Origin: Paralichthys olivaceus
Lineage: Eukaryota > Chordata > Actinopteri > Pleuronectiformes > Paralichthyidae
Assembly: GCF_024713975.1 (NCBI RefSeq)
Contig: NC_091108.1
Coordinates: 4,765,001 to 4,829,000, forward strand
Length of the DNA stretch: 64,000 nt
Reading direction: 5' to 3'
This document shows positions 13,036 to 26,089 of the stretch, piece by piece (the stretch's first letter is position 1; each line of letters opens with the position of its first letter). Under the pieces are notes generated by a model, which had not been told where the DNA came from, did no database searches, and worked only from the letters and a program-made list of their open reading frames with translations. The position numbers and the translations under genes were made by a program.

Positions 13036-16000
13036 AGCCAAAAACAAAAAAAAAAGACCCTCGAGTTGAGAATTTTATCTTTAATGAAATGTGCCAAACA
13101 AACAGATCTGGTTTTGAAAGGTGAATCCAAATCTGGTCCAAACTGAGTGTCATAAAATTGGAATTTTGGGGCACATACTGGAAATTTGAAATCATCAATT
13201 TGATGAAAGAAGTTAAAAAAAAAACCACAGACACAGCAAGCTGATTGAGGGGGCAAATCAGAGTAGAGCAGTTTGCAGCGAGTACAAAAAATACAGCTTA
13301 ACTGCAAACAGTTAATTGTTTCCTGGTGTCGTTTAAGAGATCTGTTGCCAATGTGTCATCATTTCGTTGGCACCAACAACCACTTGGTCGGTCCAGACCC
13401 CACACGGGGCTACAATGAAATGCGATCTGTCTAATAGAGCGTGCATGTTTGGAGGAATTATCTGTGTTTCAAGCGTTTCCCTCATTATACTGAGGATCAA
13501 ACTGTGCTGCCTGATATTAGGGGGCATTAACATCACACATGCCCGCTGAGTCGGAATGTGTCCCCCGTCTCTGGACCCAAACTGGAAGCCGTTCATTTCA
13601 AGAAATTAGACAACCCATGGCTGAGTCAGGTGATTGGTTCCGTCTTACGTCCAATGCGCTGTCAGAGCAAAACAAGTAGTTATCCTATCCTCTGATTTAG
13701 AGACCACTTATATCCAAGGTAATTGCCTTTCAGTATTTTTTGATTTAAGAACTCGCGTAATGAAGGACAAGATCTTACAGCTGTGAAAATGTTCCTGGAT
13801 GACAGCTGCTGTTGACTTTTTCCTGTGAGAGAAGTCCTGTAGATATATTAAACATGTTAAGCAAATCTCTACATATTCCCAAGTAAATTGAAAAGATGTT
13901 TAAAAACTTATTAACGGGCAAAGGATAATATCCCTCCTGGAATTAGGGATTGACAGAATTGGAGCAACTCAGGCGGAACATTAATTAAGCGCAGGGTTTG
14001 GATGTACCCCCACTGCAGCCAGTGGTTCGCCTCCTATCCTGTCCAGCGTCATCGCAAGAGCGGCCATGATGCAGGCCTAATGCACTCATCTAAAATGTCA
14101 GCGCATATCGTCAAGATGATTACATATTGCTATATTTTAAGAAACACCAGCGATGCAGGACCAAACTATTCAGACAACTCAATTTATACCCTAAGGGCAA
14201 ATCTTACAAGCCATGACACAAAGTCACACACTGGTAGAGTACAAGCGTAATGAAAAATTGTGATGGAATGTAGATAAGAGCGATATCATAAATCCAGGGG
14301 CAGAAACCAAAGGTGAATTTTCAGAGTAAATGTCAGCTCCTCCCACGGCAGGATAAGGCTCTGTGCCTCGCCACTGTCACTGCTCTACAGTGTGTGCGCC
14401 GATGTATAAGTGAGAGATAAGGTGCTCACATCCGAGGGCATCCTATTTAATATCTGAGAATAGTAGCCTTCTACAACTGTACAAGATGAACTTCCACCTC
14501 GCCGAGCTACTTATAACGATTAGAAAGGAATTTCAGAAATTGTCTTTTTCCAAGGGTCTAGATAATAGTCCAATGAGCACACAAAACAATGTGACCCCCT
14601 CTGCTGACCCTCTTTGTGGCAAGGAAATTGCCTCTAATGACTCGCTGTAGCACAGACACATTAAAAAGATTTCTCTTACAGCCTCACCAATTGACACATT
14701 CTCAGAAAAATTCTCCACATGCAATAAATATGGTTATTCAATGTCGTAGAGTAGAAAAAAATCCACTTCATTACTCTAGCATCCTTAGTCTAAATCACAG
14801 TTTAGTAGCTTGATATAATATGACATTTTATATCCTGTTCTTCGGAATGGGCTGTTTTCTTGGCGATGCTGGTTGCATACTTTCTTTCTGAAACCCTAAA
14901 AGTGACCTGCAGTAATTGAGACCAGGCAAGTAAAATCTGCAGAACCATCCATGAAGCCGCCATCCATGCTGCAAAAAGAGCTGTTCACCTGTTAAATCAA
15001 AAATTCAGTAAAGCTCCATTACGCAGAACCGCGAACTGGAGGATCAGTTGTTGTTGTTGTCTTGAACGCATCCGTTGTTGTGCATGCACACAACACTCGA
15101 CAGTGTCACTGATGAGTGTCAGCCGCTGTTCTTCCTCAGGCCCTTAGCAACACATATGCCAAGTGTTAAAATGGTTCCTAAGATTCATATTCCACATAAG
15201 AACGGACAAAATTGTCTGGAATTAGATGAAGTTGGGGGAAGTGTGTTTAAGAGATACGCACTAGGCGTACAGCAGTACACTTGGGCATATGAAAGTAGGA
15301 GGCCAGCCATCAAAGTAAACTGTGCAATTATCTTGGATGAAATGAATGTGCATGAATGCATTAAGAAAAATTAATAGGACTAATCTCAACCTATCTTTTT
15401 AGAGTCAGGTGCTGCTGGAAAAGCTGGACCATCTTTGGGGATTTCTTCAATTAAAAATGTGACACTGAAGCTCAGACCTGGTTATTATAAATCTCACCCC
15501 ACCTCTCTTTCATCTCAAAGCCAAAACCACATATTTTTCTGTTGTCACTGCCGAGGCAGCCACTAATTACGACGCATACATAATCTTTTATGTAAATGTT
15601 TTCCGCCGGCTTTGATCTCTGCGTGTTGTCGAGGACAGCCAGATCACAGACTTGGGCTAGATCTGTCACTTGAGTAAGAAGGAGAGAAGTGAAGTGGAAG
15701 GAAATCTGATTTATTGTGATGTTTGTCGGCCCATGAGCACAGAAGATGTTTGATCAGGTCGTTACATGTGGGGGCCTAAAACAACATGGTCAAACCGCCC
15801 GGACCTTTCATCCCGATCTTCTGGGACAAACAGGCTTAGCCTCAGATGTGAACCAGCCCAGATAGAGGATAGAGAGGGATTTGAACACCTTTTAGTCCCT
15901 GGATTAATCGTTCCTGAGCTGCAATGCAATCACTTCTTTACACAGTTCTTTAAGTTAATGAAATGCTGACTATATGGTAAGAGTGAGTCGTTCCTCATAA

Positions 16001-16782
16001 TGAACTTTTAAACGGCTGATATAATTCTGAATTTCAATGACAGATTATATTGGTGATGAAAATAAATGGGGCAAGTAACGGCCATCAGCAGGAGACCAGC
16101 TGAGCGACACGGCTCATACTGTACCTCATTTGCTATTACTCCAGCATAACCCCTGTGGTCCTTTCTGAGGCATAAACACAGCTGGGAGCACGACAGATAG
16201 AGGCCTGCTGTACTTTTCTCCTCCTGCCCAGAGACAAAGGTCAGATCTTACACCCTGGAGGGAGCCCTCCAGCTCTGATGGACACAAGGGAGACAAACTG
16301 GCTTCCTGTGAGTGCAAGGCAGGAAGGACGACCGACGACCGCAGGCACGTCCATCCAGTCCCAGCTTAAAGGGCTGTTATAACATAAGAAGCACGTATCT
16401 AACTGTGCAGATGGCATTAGCTATTTACATTATTATATCACAGCAGCTGCAACGGCAATAAATCGCAATAACACGACTCTTTAGAATGGCTGTGTGATTA
16501 GTAAAGATCTCGATTCACACTCATACACGATCTAATTTCTATGTGACAACAATTTAGTTGCATTTTAATTGGGGACATCAGCTGGATCTAAACAAGCCCT
16601 CCTACTTTCTCTTAAAACACCCCCGAAACACTGCAGTGTCTTCACTTCTCCCCCAACCAATGACAATACAGCATTACCCCCATGTGATGCAGAGTAAGAG
16701 AAAACCCGTAGAGAAATAGAGCGAGTTAATGGTCGGTATTTAGATACATCTTACATACGCCCCCGACACAGCCATCAGGGGC
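13036..16782. other. Intronic stretch without recognised genes
   Basis: No gene or RNA gene is visible. The part around 13,930-14,250 looks unique and moderately GC-balanced and could be conserved non-coding DNA, but nothing in the sequence alone proves it. Confidence 0.3.
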
Positions 16783-16885
16783 ATTGTGGGGTTCAGTATC
16801 TTTCCCACTTCCTTTTGTGTCATTTGGAAGGATGGGGCTCAAACCATAAACCCTCTGGTTAGTGGACGACCCACTCTTTATGCAG
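16783..16885. repeat. Fragment of interspersed repeat, family B copy 1
   Basis: The end reads 'ctctggttagtggacgaccc', closely matching 'cctggttggtggatgacccg' at 44,178-44,197. Both are preceded by a 'tttg(g)gaa' stretch. In fish genomes such text is common in an element with a tRNA-like end. This is a truncated, diverged copy. Confidence 0.45.
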
Positions 16886-17776
16886 GAGTGAGAAAAATAA
16901 AGAAAAGTTCAGAAGAACCCCTCCCCTGATAAGATGAGAGAATCATATAGAGAATCGTGCTGAACTACTTAGCACTGTGCCACAGCAGAAAGTGGAGTCA
17001 TGGAGCGACACTGCAGGTTCAGGTGAAAGAGCAGAAGACAACGTAGATTTAGTTAACAATTAACAATAACTTCATATTTTAATATATGGCCATGAGGCAT
17101 ACCAGGAAAAATAATAAAGAATATACTTCTTTATGAGAAGAAGAAAGTGTAATTTTCTTTCTTCCAAAAGTAGCCACACTTTAACGTCTACTGGCTTTTG
17201 TTACGAGTACAACTTCATTTGGTCGTTTCATTTAAATACGTGGCAGTTCATGATAAAACCAGCCACAATGAAGAAGAGGGACAAAGGTTCATTCTAGTCA
17301 AACCTGACTCTTTGAAAGTGACAGTAAAAGAGACGGACTTGACGAGATGTAATGAAAAGGACTGAAAATGAAAACTCGGGGAGTGCTGAGTAGAAAATGT
17401 GGTTACCGGGGCTATCTTTAGTCAACCAGCGAGCGTATAGGTGTTCCCTCCTCCTGTGTGCTCTACAAATGAACACGACAGGTTTAATTCAGCGGTGTGA
17501 GGGCCGGACCTGGTGTCCCCTCTCCTTTCGTCCTGCCACTCTGGTTATCGCCTCTCTCATTCCCTTGCGCCACGGTGTCACCAATTAGCCGGGGCCCAGG
17601 TTTCATTAAGGCATCGGTGCTGCTGCCTTCAGCCTTCTGTCACTTCCCTGATAATAAGCCTAAGATGGGTTTGCTACCTGACACAGAGACGAGGAGGAAA
17701 ACACACACAAAGACACAAGATAACAACCGTGCAGCTACGCACAGCAACACACACACCCGCTTGTGGCCATCGTGAG

Positions 17777-17799
17777 ACACACACACACACACACACACA
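17777..17799. repeat. (AC)n microsatellite
   Basis: An uninterrupted AC dinucleotide run of about 23 bases, seen directly. Confidence 0.95.
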
Positions 17800-20700
17800 T
17801 AATAAAACACTGTCCATGTGTTTATGTGCACAAACGCCTACACACAGGCATGATTGGCGCAGCTGATCTGTCACCGCTCGAGCGTCTTTTGTTCTGATAA
17901 TTATAGAAATGAAGGCTGAATGATGAAATGTACAGTGATGGGAAGAAAATTCACTGTGTTGATCTCCAACGCAAGTCATGAGAGCTCTGCAATTTATATG
18001 CATAAAAACAAGGACATTATAAAAATATGACACCCAGCTATAAAACTGGACTGGAGGTGTTTTAGCTTTAATAACTAGTTCCTGTAGGGAAGCATCTGAA
18101 GAGTTTTAACCAACTAATGCAAACAGAAAACAGAAAAATTTGAGATTTCAACAAGAAAAACAGAATTGTATGAGACTAAAGTTGGAATTATCCAAAAATA
18201 AATAATAATTCTGCGATAATACATTTAAAAAGCTCGTAATTTTACTAGAATAAAGGTCATGGATTTACAAAAATTAAGTTGTACATTTATTTTTGGGGGA
18301 AATGCATCTCATTAAGTTATAATTTAGAAATGATTTAATACTCAATATTTTGTCACATCAGCTCCACATTACATACGTACCAGGACTTTGAAAAGAAAAA
18401 ACTATATTCTCATAATATCATGACATTCTCAAAATCTCCTGTAGACTCCAACTTTAAATTTAAACATCTGCAATTCCGTGTGAAGGAAAACCGTTGATGG
18501 AGACGTACCGACTGACTGAACCTCGTGATGAGAGTAAATATTTAAGTCAGGAGCTACATCGTCAAAGACGAAGTAAACATGTTTACGAATATGTGCCGAC
18601 ATTGGATGCCAGCTCTTAGTCTTAATATTCACTGCTGCATTACAGTCGCTGTCAAGAGAGTATTGAGGCTCAATACAGTCCTAATTATGTCCAAACTTTC
18701 CCCAGTATTGCTGAGTCCAGTCACACGGCAGCAGACTGAATTACATTTCCTCTGTACACTTCTGTCCTCACAGCTCAGCCACAGCGATGTTATTCTGACA
18801 GTTTGGTGAGGGCACAGCTGGGGTGAGGTTTTCCCCCCGGGAGAGGAACCTGTGGGTTGAAGGGGGGAAGATTTTCAGACACACAGGTGCTGCTGAATAT
18901 TAGTCTTATGGCGCGGAGTTTGGGCTCATGGGAGTAAATTATTCATCGTCTGAACCTCTGCCTCACCAGGCCACTGCGATGCTGATCTGCAGCGTTTGAT
19001 GCTGCTGCTGCTCCTCCAGCGACTAAATGAGGACGAGTGGCTGCTCCAGAGATGAGACTCGCCGGACTGTTGATGGTGATAATTTCTCTACGAAGCTCGT
19101 TTCTAATTAGATATTTGATGCCTTACAAAAGAGGGTGTGGCTTCATGATTGTCAGCTGTGAGTAGTGTATGGGCGGGACCTTGATACTGCAGCACCACCC
19201 CTAGATCACAACTGTGCAAGCCAACGCCACTTGGTTAGGTTTCCAAAAGTGCAGTGGTCACGAAAACGAATATTAATCATGCACAGTAGTTTACTTATTT
19301 GTGTGTATTTATACACACATGTATACACCCAAATGTCAAAATAAATAGGAAATGAAAGACTTATTTTTTCAATTTTAAAAGGTCTTTCTGCTTCATTTGC
19401 TGTATTCTATCAAGCAAGGTGCTAACCAGCAGTTAGCAGCCTTACTTCTTTGAATACTGATTTTAAAACATTTACATAATTTGTAGGAGGGTGAATAAGG
19501 AGTACAGCGGCCATGACAAGCAATAAAAAAATAAAAAACATGACATTTAAATTTGGTTTAAAAGAAATATGTGGTAACAAAAAAAAATTAAAAATCATAG
19601 TTTTTGGTGTGAATCCAGCTGCTCTGGATTTTTTTCTTCTTGTGCCCGACTCTTTTTATAAATGTCTCCACAGCCCACCTTCAGCAGGGATCCTATTATG
19701 AATAATGCCCCATTTAGAGATCTGGGAATGGCAACAGGGAAATCCTCGATTAGCCTTGGGACTTGCTCAAAGACTTTGTAGGACGGGGAAAAGATATGTT
19801 TGCATTTTAGTCGAGCCTCATTAGCGGGTAATGATATTCAAACTGCAGAGATTCACATTGAGTGTTTTAGCTGTAGCTCTCGAGGCTAGTTGAGCAAAAA
19901 GACAACTGGACCAAGTGCTTAAAAATCTAAAAATCCAATAAAGACAGATTGTTTCACTTCAACATTAGAAACACAACAAACATGTCAAGTTGATTCTAAC
20001 GTATTTAAGTGGAGAGTTATTCATCGTGATATGTGAAGCTGAGGCGCTGGGACTGATGATAATGTTGCTGGAAAACCAACTGGTGCTCGAGGCTCTCCCC
20101 ATTAATTACTCCTTCTTTAGCCTTGATACAAACAAGTCTAACATCCAACTGACTGTACCCTCCCGGCGGGCAGCGTGCTATCATTACAATCAGCTTGTCA
20201 GATTTTCACCGGTTTGTTTATTCAGATGTGCATTTTTCCAAAAACATGTGTTTTCGACTTTGTTTCCGTTTGCGATGCGGAGCTGCACCGTCACTTCTAA
20301 TGACTCCTGTGCCCTGTAATTTCTTTAGCATGTCAAACTGTGATTACAGGGTGGGAGCCCAGCTTCAAGCCAAGCATCATCTTTTCCAGTTATTGTTTTG
20401 TCTTTAGCGCGGGCCCTGCAGCTGCGTGTCTCAATGGCTGTGTCGATGAAGCGGCGTTTAACACCAGAGTTATTTGGTGCAACAATTTGCTACATTACAG
20501 CCTGTGGCTACTGTTTGTTAATGCACTGTTTACTCAGGCACGTTAGCGAATTAAACAAGAAATGTGTTCAAGAAACTGAGCTCAGTGATACTGACTGACT
20601 GTCCAGCAGTTATCCGTCCCCAGAGGAGCCATTAACACACCTGACTGTTAACAGAAGCAGTTTTCAGACCTGTCCTGCAGAGAATCTCCTGCAGAGAACT

Positions 20701-21779
20701 GGGTCCGGACTTTTGCCACAAATTTGCCTTCTACACATGCACAACGCAGCGGGAGATTCTCCACATGCACGATTCAGGAGAGGGGTGGTGCATTAGACAA
20801 AAGCGGGATGCAACGTAGTAATTCTGCTGTGGACATCACATGCTTTCGTTTACGAATATGGCACCACTTTTTCATGAAAGATATTTATTTTGATTTAATT
20901 TTCAACTTTCACGTGTTAGAAACATCATCAAACTCCCCGATCGCTAGTGTTCAAACCTGTCGTGCATCTCCAGAGTTCAGTGCATGTCTGAAAGCAACTA
21001 GAACATCACCGTGAGAAGAGTCAGAATATAATTTATGTTCTGATAAGGGGTTTGCCACATGGTTAAAAACTAAAATTGTGATTGACAGCGAGGAAAAACA
21101 CCACGGCACCGCCTGATAATTCCATTACCACAAGATACTGAGTTTAAGGGCATAAGGGGGTCACATTATCATCCTCATTTTCCGCATGCTGAGCAAGAGA
21201 CAACAGTTCATCTTTCCTCCAACATCGCTCCCACCGTCTCCCTCTGCTTACGAAAGGTACGGACAACCCCCCTTCGGCTCCGCCGGAACCAGAGTGACCA
21301 CCCTGCGCTGTGCAAAGCGTACAGTAATGCCATTAAACCGCCGCCTGGGGAATCAGTCACGCGGAGGTTTGAGCTGAGGGCCAATACAAAGGAGACCCAT
21401 TTGAAAGGGAGCCAAGCCCAGCCAGAGGAAGTCAGAGGGCTGTTTACAGAACAACAGTCTCTTATCAGCTGTATGCTTCCCCGAGGAGTCTCCACCACAA
21501 ACAGATAACGGCCTCCAAATAGGCGCCAGAGTGTGACCGATAGGAGTATAATCAGGTACATTCTGCTTTGGGAGGAAGAAGTGGAGGATAAGGGTGGATA
21601 ATGGTGTGCCTGACCGTTAGCAGCGAGATCATATGCTATGGGAATACAGCTGCATTTTAAACACACGGTACAGCAGGTAAATAAAGGTTGAAATCTGCCA
21701 CATGTCCCTGCTAACGGGCCATAAAAAGATATGCGATGGTTCATTCATTTTTTTTTTTCCACGTCCTAATAACCATTAT

Positions 21780-21980
21780 TCACCAAAATCAATGAGGCCT
21801 AATTCATCCTGGGGGATCGCTTCATTATTGAACAGTTAAATGGTCAACAGGTTCAGCCAAGGCAGCTTTTAGCACAAGGGCAAATAGACGACGTAAAAAG
21901 CCAATGCAAATAACAGGCACTCAAACGAGGCCTAATGCATTAATGACTGGATGACGTGCGCTAATGTGACGGCAACAGAT
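21780..21980. promoter_or_regulatory. Candidate conserved non-coding element (unverified)
   Basis: Dense TAAT/ATTA cores and CRE-like half sites occur here: 'aaccattattcacc', 'cattattgaac', 'aatgcaaataac' (octamer-like), 'cattaatgactgg' and 'gatgacgtgcgctaatg'. There are no repeats. The stretch resembles an intronic developmental enhancer. Conservation is not testable here. Confidence 0.25.
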
Positions 21981-22159
21981 TCGGACTGACAGTAATGGAG
22001 AATTTTGCCCCTGGTTATACTTATAAGGCCCCGGATTGGGAGGAGGAGGAGGAGGAGGAGCAGGGGAGGGAGGGACGTACACCTGCCTGCTGCCTGAGCC
22101 TTGACAGAGGCCTAATAAATAACAGGAGACAAGGTGAAACAGCAGAAGCTGACTCCCAT

Positions 22160-22183
22160 CCACACACACACACACACACACAC
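22160..22183. repeat. (CA)n microsatellite
   Basis: A short CA run, directly visible. It is followed 200 bases later by a 14-G run (22,391-22,404). Confidence 0.95.
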
Positions 22184-22390
22184 CTCAGCTACCGACACGA
22201 CAAGTTGTGTGTGAGAAGCGGCGGCCTATACGCTGACAGCTTTTTGGCTCGAGAGAGAGAGAGTCTCCTCCGAGTTAGCGAGAGCACTCGTCCCGCGAAG
22301 CAGGCAACTCAAGAGTTATTCATTAAATAAGAGAAGAAACTTAGAGCCTCGTCAACTGTGACTCCAGCACAGAAGCCGTGACGGGCGGGC

Positions 22391-22404
22391 GGGGGGGGGG
22401 GGGG
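22391..22404. repeat. Poly-G run
   Basis: Fourteen consecutive G bases after three 'gggc' units. It is a possible G-quadruplex former and a likely place for length errors in assembly. Confidence 0.9.
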
Positions 22405-23424
22405 TTTATTTGACAAGACTTGAAATGAGGCCTCACTCATCAGGTCAAGGCTCTATACATGCACCAAATATCAGAGTGTGCCGTATCTGAATCAATTTCA
22501 TTTCACGTAATAACCCTCGGGTTAAAGGCAACAAGCAGCCGACTGAAGAGCAGGTTTAGAAGATATGTGAAGAATGTGCCAGGGTCAGGGTCAAAAGAAT
22601 CTGAGCGTAAAAGAATCTGTGTGGCTGCTCTTCGTCCGTCGCTGATACAGATTTAATTCTTCTCACATTTCAATTAAAGTGTTGAGCCCCTTTTCCACAA
22701 ACATCCCACAAACATCTGGCTTTTGTCTGCGGTGGAAATGGACACAAACGACTCTGCAGCAGACACAGGTGTTAATCGATCTACAGCGACGGTAACTCGA
22801 CACCTGGGTGAACACTCATTTCTTTTACCTTATTTTCTACACGCGGAGGCTTTTCCTTCTTGGGAACAACATCCAACAGCGATTTTCTTCGTATTTTGCA
22901 AAACGGCACCGTACTTCTCAACGTTAGCTTGCCAATAGCAATGAATGTGTACTTATTGGTTTTTGCATCTTCAGGACAGCTTGCAACATCAGCACTGGTA
23001 AGACAGCGAGGTGCAAGAGCTTCTCCTGATTAAAGGTGAAGAGGAAACACCAAGGAAACTCACTGGGAAAGGGGTAAATCGCGTTTTAGGCGTAAACCTG
23101 CTAATTAATCCAGCCTGGTGTAGAGAGATGAGGCCGAACAATCAATTGAGCAGACACACCGTAATGTCCTGATTTAAACTGCTTCTCCGACTCCTCCCTC
23201 ATTCCCTCGTTTCCCTCCTCCGTCTCGTCACCATTAATAACAATTCAGACCCTTGGAGCACTAATTAGTGAAATTTTTCCCGTGCGCCCGGACTCTCCGA
23301 GCCACCTCCAACGAATGCAGACTTCTGTAAACATGATCCGCTGCATAGCAAGTTGTTTTTATACCCAGGTTTTTTGTTTTTTTACGACATGGTGATGAGA
23401 TTACAGAATTGTTCGAGCATGCCC

Positions 23425-23425
<1 letters not shown>
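22405..23425. other. Intronic stretch, nothing recognised
   Basis: Non-coding, without a clear repeat or motif cluster. Confidence 0.35.

Positions 23426-23492
<67 letters not shown>
23426..23492. repeat. (CA)33 microsatellite
   Basis: A perfect CA run of about 67 bases, followed by a CT-rich tract. Such length makes it likely to be polymorphic. Confidence 0.97.
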
Positions 23493-23494
<2 letters not shown>

Positions 23495-24054
23495 CTCTCC
23501 TCTCTTACAAACACTCCCCTCTCTGTCTCTCACTCTCTCTTCATTAGTCCGCCCCTGTGCTGGCCTGTGTGCGATTCATTAGCTTTTATCCTCTTCATTT
23601 GAAGAAGGAGCTGTGTATAATTAGAGCATCTCTGTTTGTCCAGCATCCTTCACACAGTCACATCTCAAGGCCAATTATCATTCCGCTGCAGAGCTCCCAG
23701 ATAACATAGCCACATCAGCCTGGAGGATGAACTTCAAACTATTACTGCCTCTCAAGAATGTAAATAAAATCAACAGCTAATGATTGAATGTGGAGTGGCA
23801 CTCCAGGGATATGAAGATGATGAACCATATTGCTCGACTTTGCGTTCTAAGACTTTATTCACTTTTGTTTTCAGGGGAAGTGCTCGTGACGGACCAACGC
23901 TTAACTGATTTCCACACAGGCAGTGCAGTGTAGCTGCTTTCAGGCTGTGTGTGAGAACACAAATGTCCGACTCCAATTTTCCAGAACTTTTCCTGACGGC
24001 TCCCCGAGTAACATGTCTGGAAAACATCCAAGTGAAGCCCACGTGAGAAACCAG

Positions 24055-24245
24055 TGTCAATGTGCTGTAAACAAAAACATGTGATATCCGCAGCGGAATT
24101 ACTTCCTGCCTCCTGATTGGTCTACCCAGGCTCCACCCCTCATCTGAATGTCAGATGTCATGTTCTTTCTATGTGAAACGTAAACTCCTGAAAATGTCCA
24201 GAAAAATTGGGTCTGGACATTTTCCAGAGTTCATGTCTGGAGACA
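24055..24245 (+). repeat. Interspersed repeat, family C copy 2, with a 12-bp perfect hairpin
   Basis: It shares ordered blocks with 12,890-13,035 ('gctgtaaacaaa', 'gcagcggaat', 'ttccagagttcat'). It also contains a perfect inverted repeat: 24,191-24,202 pairs with 24,212-24,223 around a 9-base loop. The hairpin may be part of the element. Confidence 0.45.
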
Positions 24246-25958
24246 GTCACTTGTCTGCCGTCTTTGTGTCGGCTCTGCAGTCCAGCACTTTTAACTTCAT
24301 CCTCATCGTTTCTACTTTTCAACTTTAATGTGAGTGTTTAGCTTTAATTTGAGATTTAATTTCACATTATAAATATGGGTATTTGAAACAAAGTCCTGCA
24401 GTTTTAGGACAATGATCCTCAGCTTAGAGTCAAAACAACCACAGAGATTTTGTTATGGTCAAACAGTGGAATGTTCTCCGGCGGCCAGGTCAGTCATCTG
24501 ACTCCAAACTATCATGTGTCTCTCGCTGAGGAACAAACTGGAAAAACAAAAACCAGGAGTGAAGGTAACTGCCGGACAGGGAAGATACCACGGGTCTGCT
24601 GTCTACAGGTCTTTGCATGAAAAGGATTTTAATTATTCAGTCTTATTACAGAAAAATACACATGGTCTTAAAGTACTCTGCGCAATAAACAAGGAGAAAA
24701 GTTTTATTTTTTATTTTATTTCATCAAGCTCATCAGGTTTTGACCTTGACTCAGCCTTTGCAGTTATTTTGTATTTTGGAGGATTAAGCGTGATGACTTT
24801 ATTTAAGTTAATGTCAACTTATCAAATGACTTTCTGTGGCCTAAAACTGGAGTCTGTGTATTAAAGGAGCTCCAGCTGCTACACGGTGGATTTAAAAACA
24901 CTCTAATCAAAAGGTGAGAGTTATGACTTTAACCTCACAGTCACTGTTTGATTTGAGATCTAATGTGCCGGAGTGTGGAGCCAACAAAACAAAAAATTTG
25001 TCATTGTGCAAATACAGACTGCACTTCAAGTTACAGTGTTAAGCCGACACATAATACCACTTTTATTAATTTGTAATGTTTGTTGTCACGACAGTTAGAT
25101 ATCATTTAAAAGGCTGGAAAAACAATGAGGAACAACACAATAAATGAAATGAATTAATCGTTGATTGAAATCTATGTCTTAACTGGATAGAGACGTCCAC
25201 TTTTGATGACTGGAGCACGACTCCGCATCGATGCGATGTATGCAGAGTTATTTTATTTTTCTCAGGTGTCAGTTTCGCCTCTAACCTGCCTCATCTTCTC
25301 CTTCACTCGGTGATTTTCCCTCATTTCCTCGAAGCCCTTGTGGCGATTTCCAGAGAACAGATGCTGACTTCTCCCATAGAAACACAGCTGAATAATGTGT
25401 CAAGCTGTGTGCCCTTTACTCAGGATGCAACATGTTTTGTTATTCGGTTATAATAAGTCTAATGAGGATAGCAAAATGTTAGATAACCTTCTCTTATATG
25501 GTGCCGTGCACCTGGCATGACTGTTGCGTCTGGAAACACAAAGCTGATCTTTAATTTTCAGACACCGACGTTAGACTTTGACCTTTTCTGCCGACGCCTC
25601 AGACAGCGGATTTTATTTTGAAATGTGGATTGCCTAGAAATAGCTTGATGTGATATAATGTCGTCTATGTTTGGTCAGGCAGCTGTGCAATGAAGAAAAG
25701 AGGAGCTACACCAAATATCACTGATGGCTGTGTTGCATCGGTCTAACCGAGGGGTGAGGGTGTAATTGTACTTTAAGAACTGTAGTTTGTTATTGGACAT
25801 AAAACATCAATTCAGTTCAGATCACATATTATTATAGTCACAGTTTTTGTGGATATTTGTATCTTGGGTTCAGAATCCTTACAAAGGTACTGAAGTCATG
25901 TTAGAAGTCACAGCAGTCATTTTACATGTTATTGCGTTTACATGTTACATGTTATTGA
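24246..25958. other. Intronic stretch, nothing recognised
   Basis: AT-rich, non-coding. The 116-codon plus frame at 24,514 has no recognisable domain and is probably chance. Confidence 0.35.
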
Positions 25959-26089
25959 CGCCTCACAACAAGAAAGTTCCCGGTTCGAATCGTGGTTCGA
26001 CTGGAGTTTGCATGTCCTCCTCGTGATTGGCTCCAGCCCCTCCCCATAACCCTCAAAAGGATATAAGGGGTTCAGATGATCGATGGATG
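25959..26089 (+). repeat. tRNA-derived SINE-like fragment, internally deleted
   Basis: It begins 'gcctcacaacaagaaagttc' and carries a B-box-like 'ggttcgaatc' (25,982-25,991), then 'ctggagtttgcatgtcctcc'. It jumps directly to 'tggctccagcccctcccc' and ends in 'aaaaggatataagg' and 'gatggatg'. I recall these blocks from a fish repeat in which they are normally separated by 150 or more bases, so this copy appears to have lost its middle. There is no intact A box or cloverleaf, so it is not a working tRNA gene. Confidence 0.6.

Larger units (their letters stand above)
16886..22159. other. Intronic stretch with a CA microsatellite and possible non-coding elements
   Basis: A CA run is listed at 17,777. 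Near 19,300 a short inverted repeat reads 'tgtgtgtatttatacacaca'. The 178-codon minus frame at 21,208-21,744 has no signal, domain or splice context. Unique-looking blocks at 19,700-19,880 and 21,780-21,980 resemble conserved non-coding DNA. Confidence 0.3.

Noticed and set aside
21208-21744. 178-codon minus-strand open frame
   Set aside because: No recognisable domain, splice context or promoter; composition mixes unrelated stretches. Probably chance in unique non-coding DNA.
25959-26089. Possible tRNA gene from the 'ggttcgaatc' box
   Set aside because: No A box or cloverleaf can be folded; flanking text is SINE-like.
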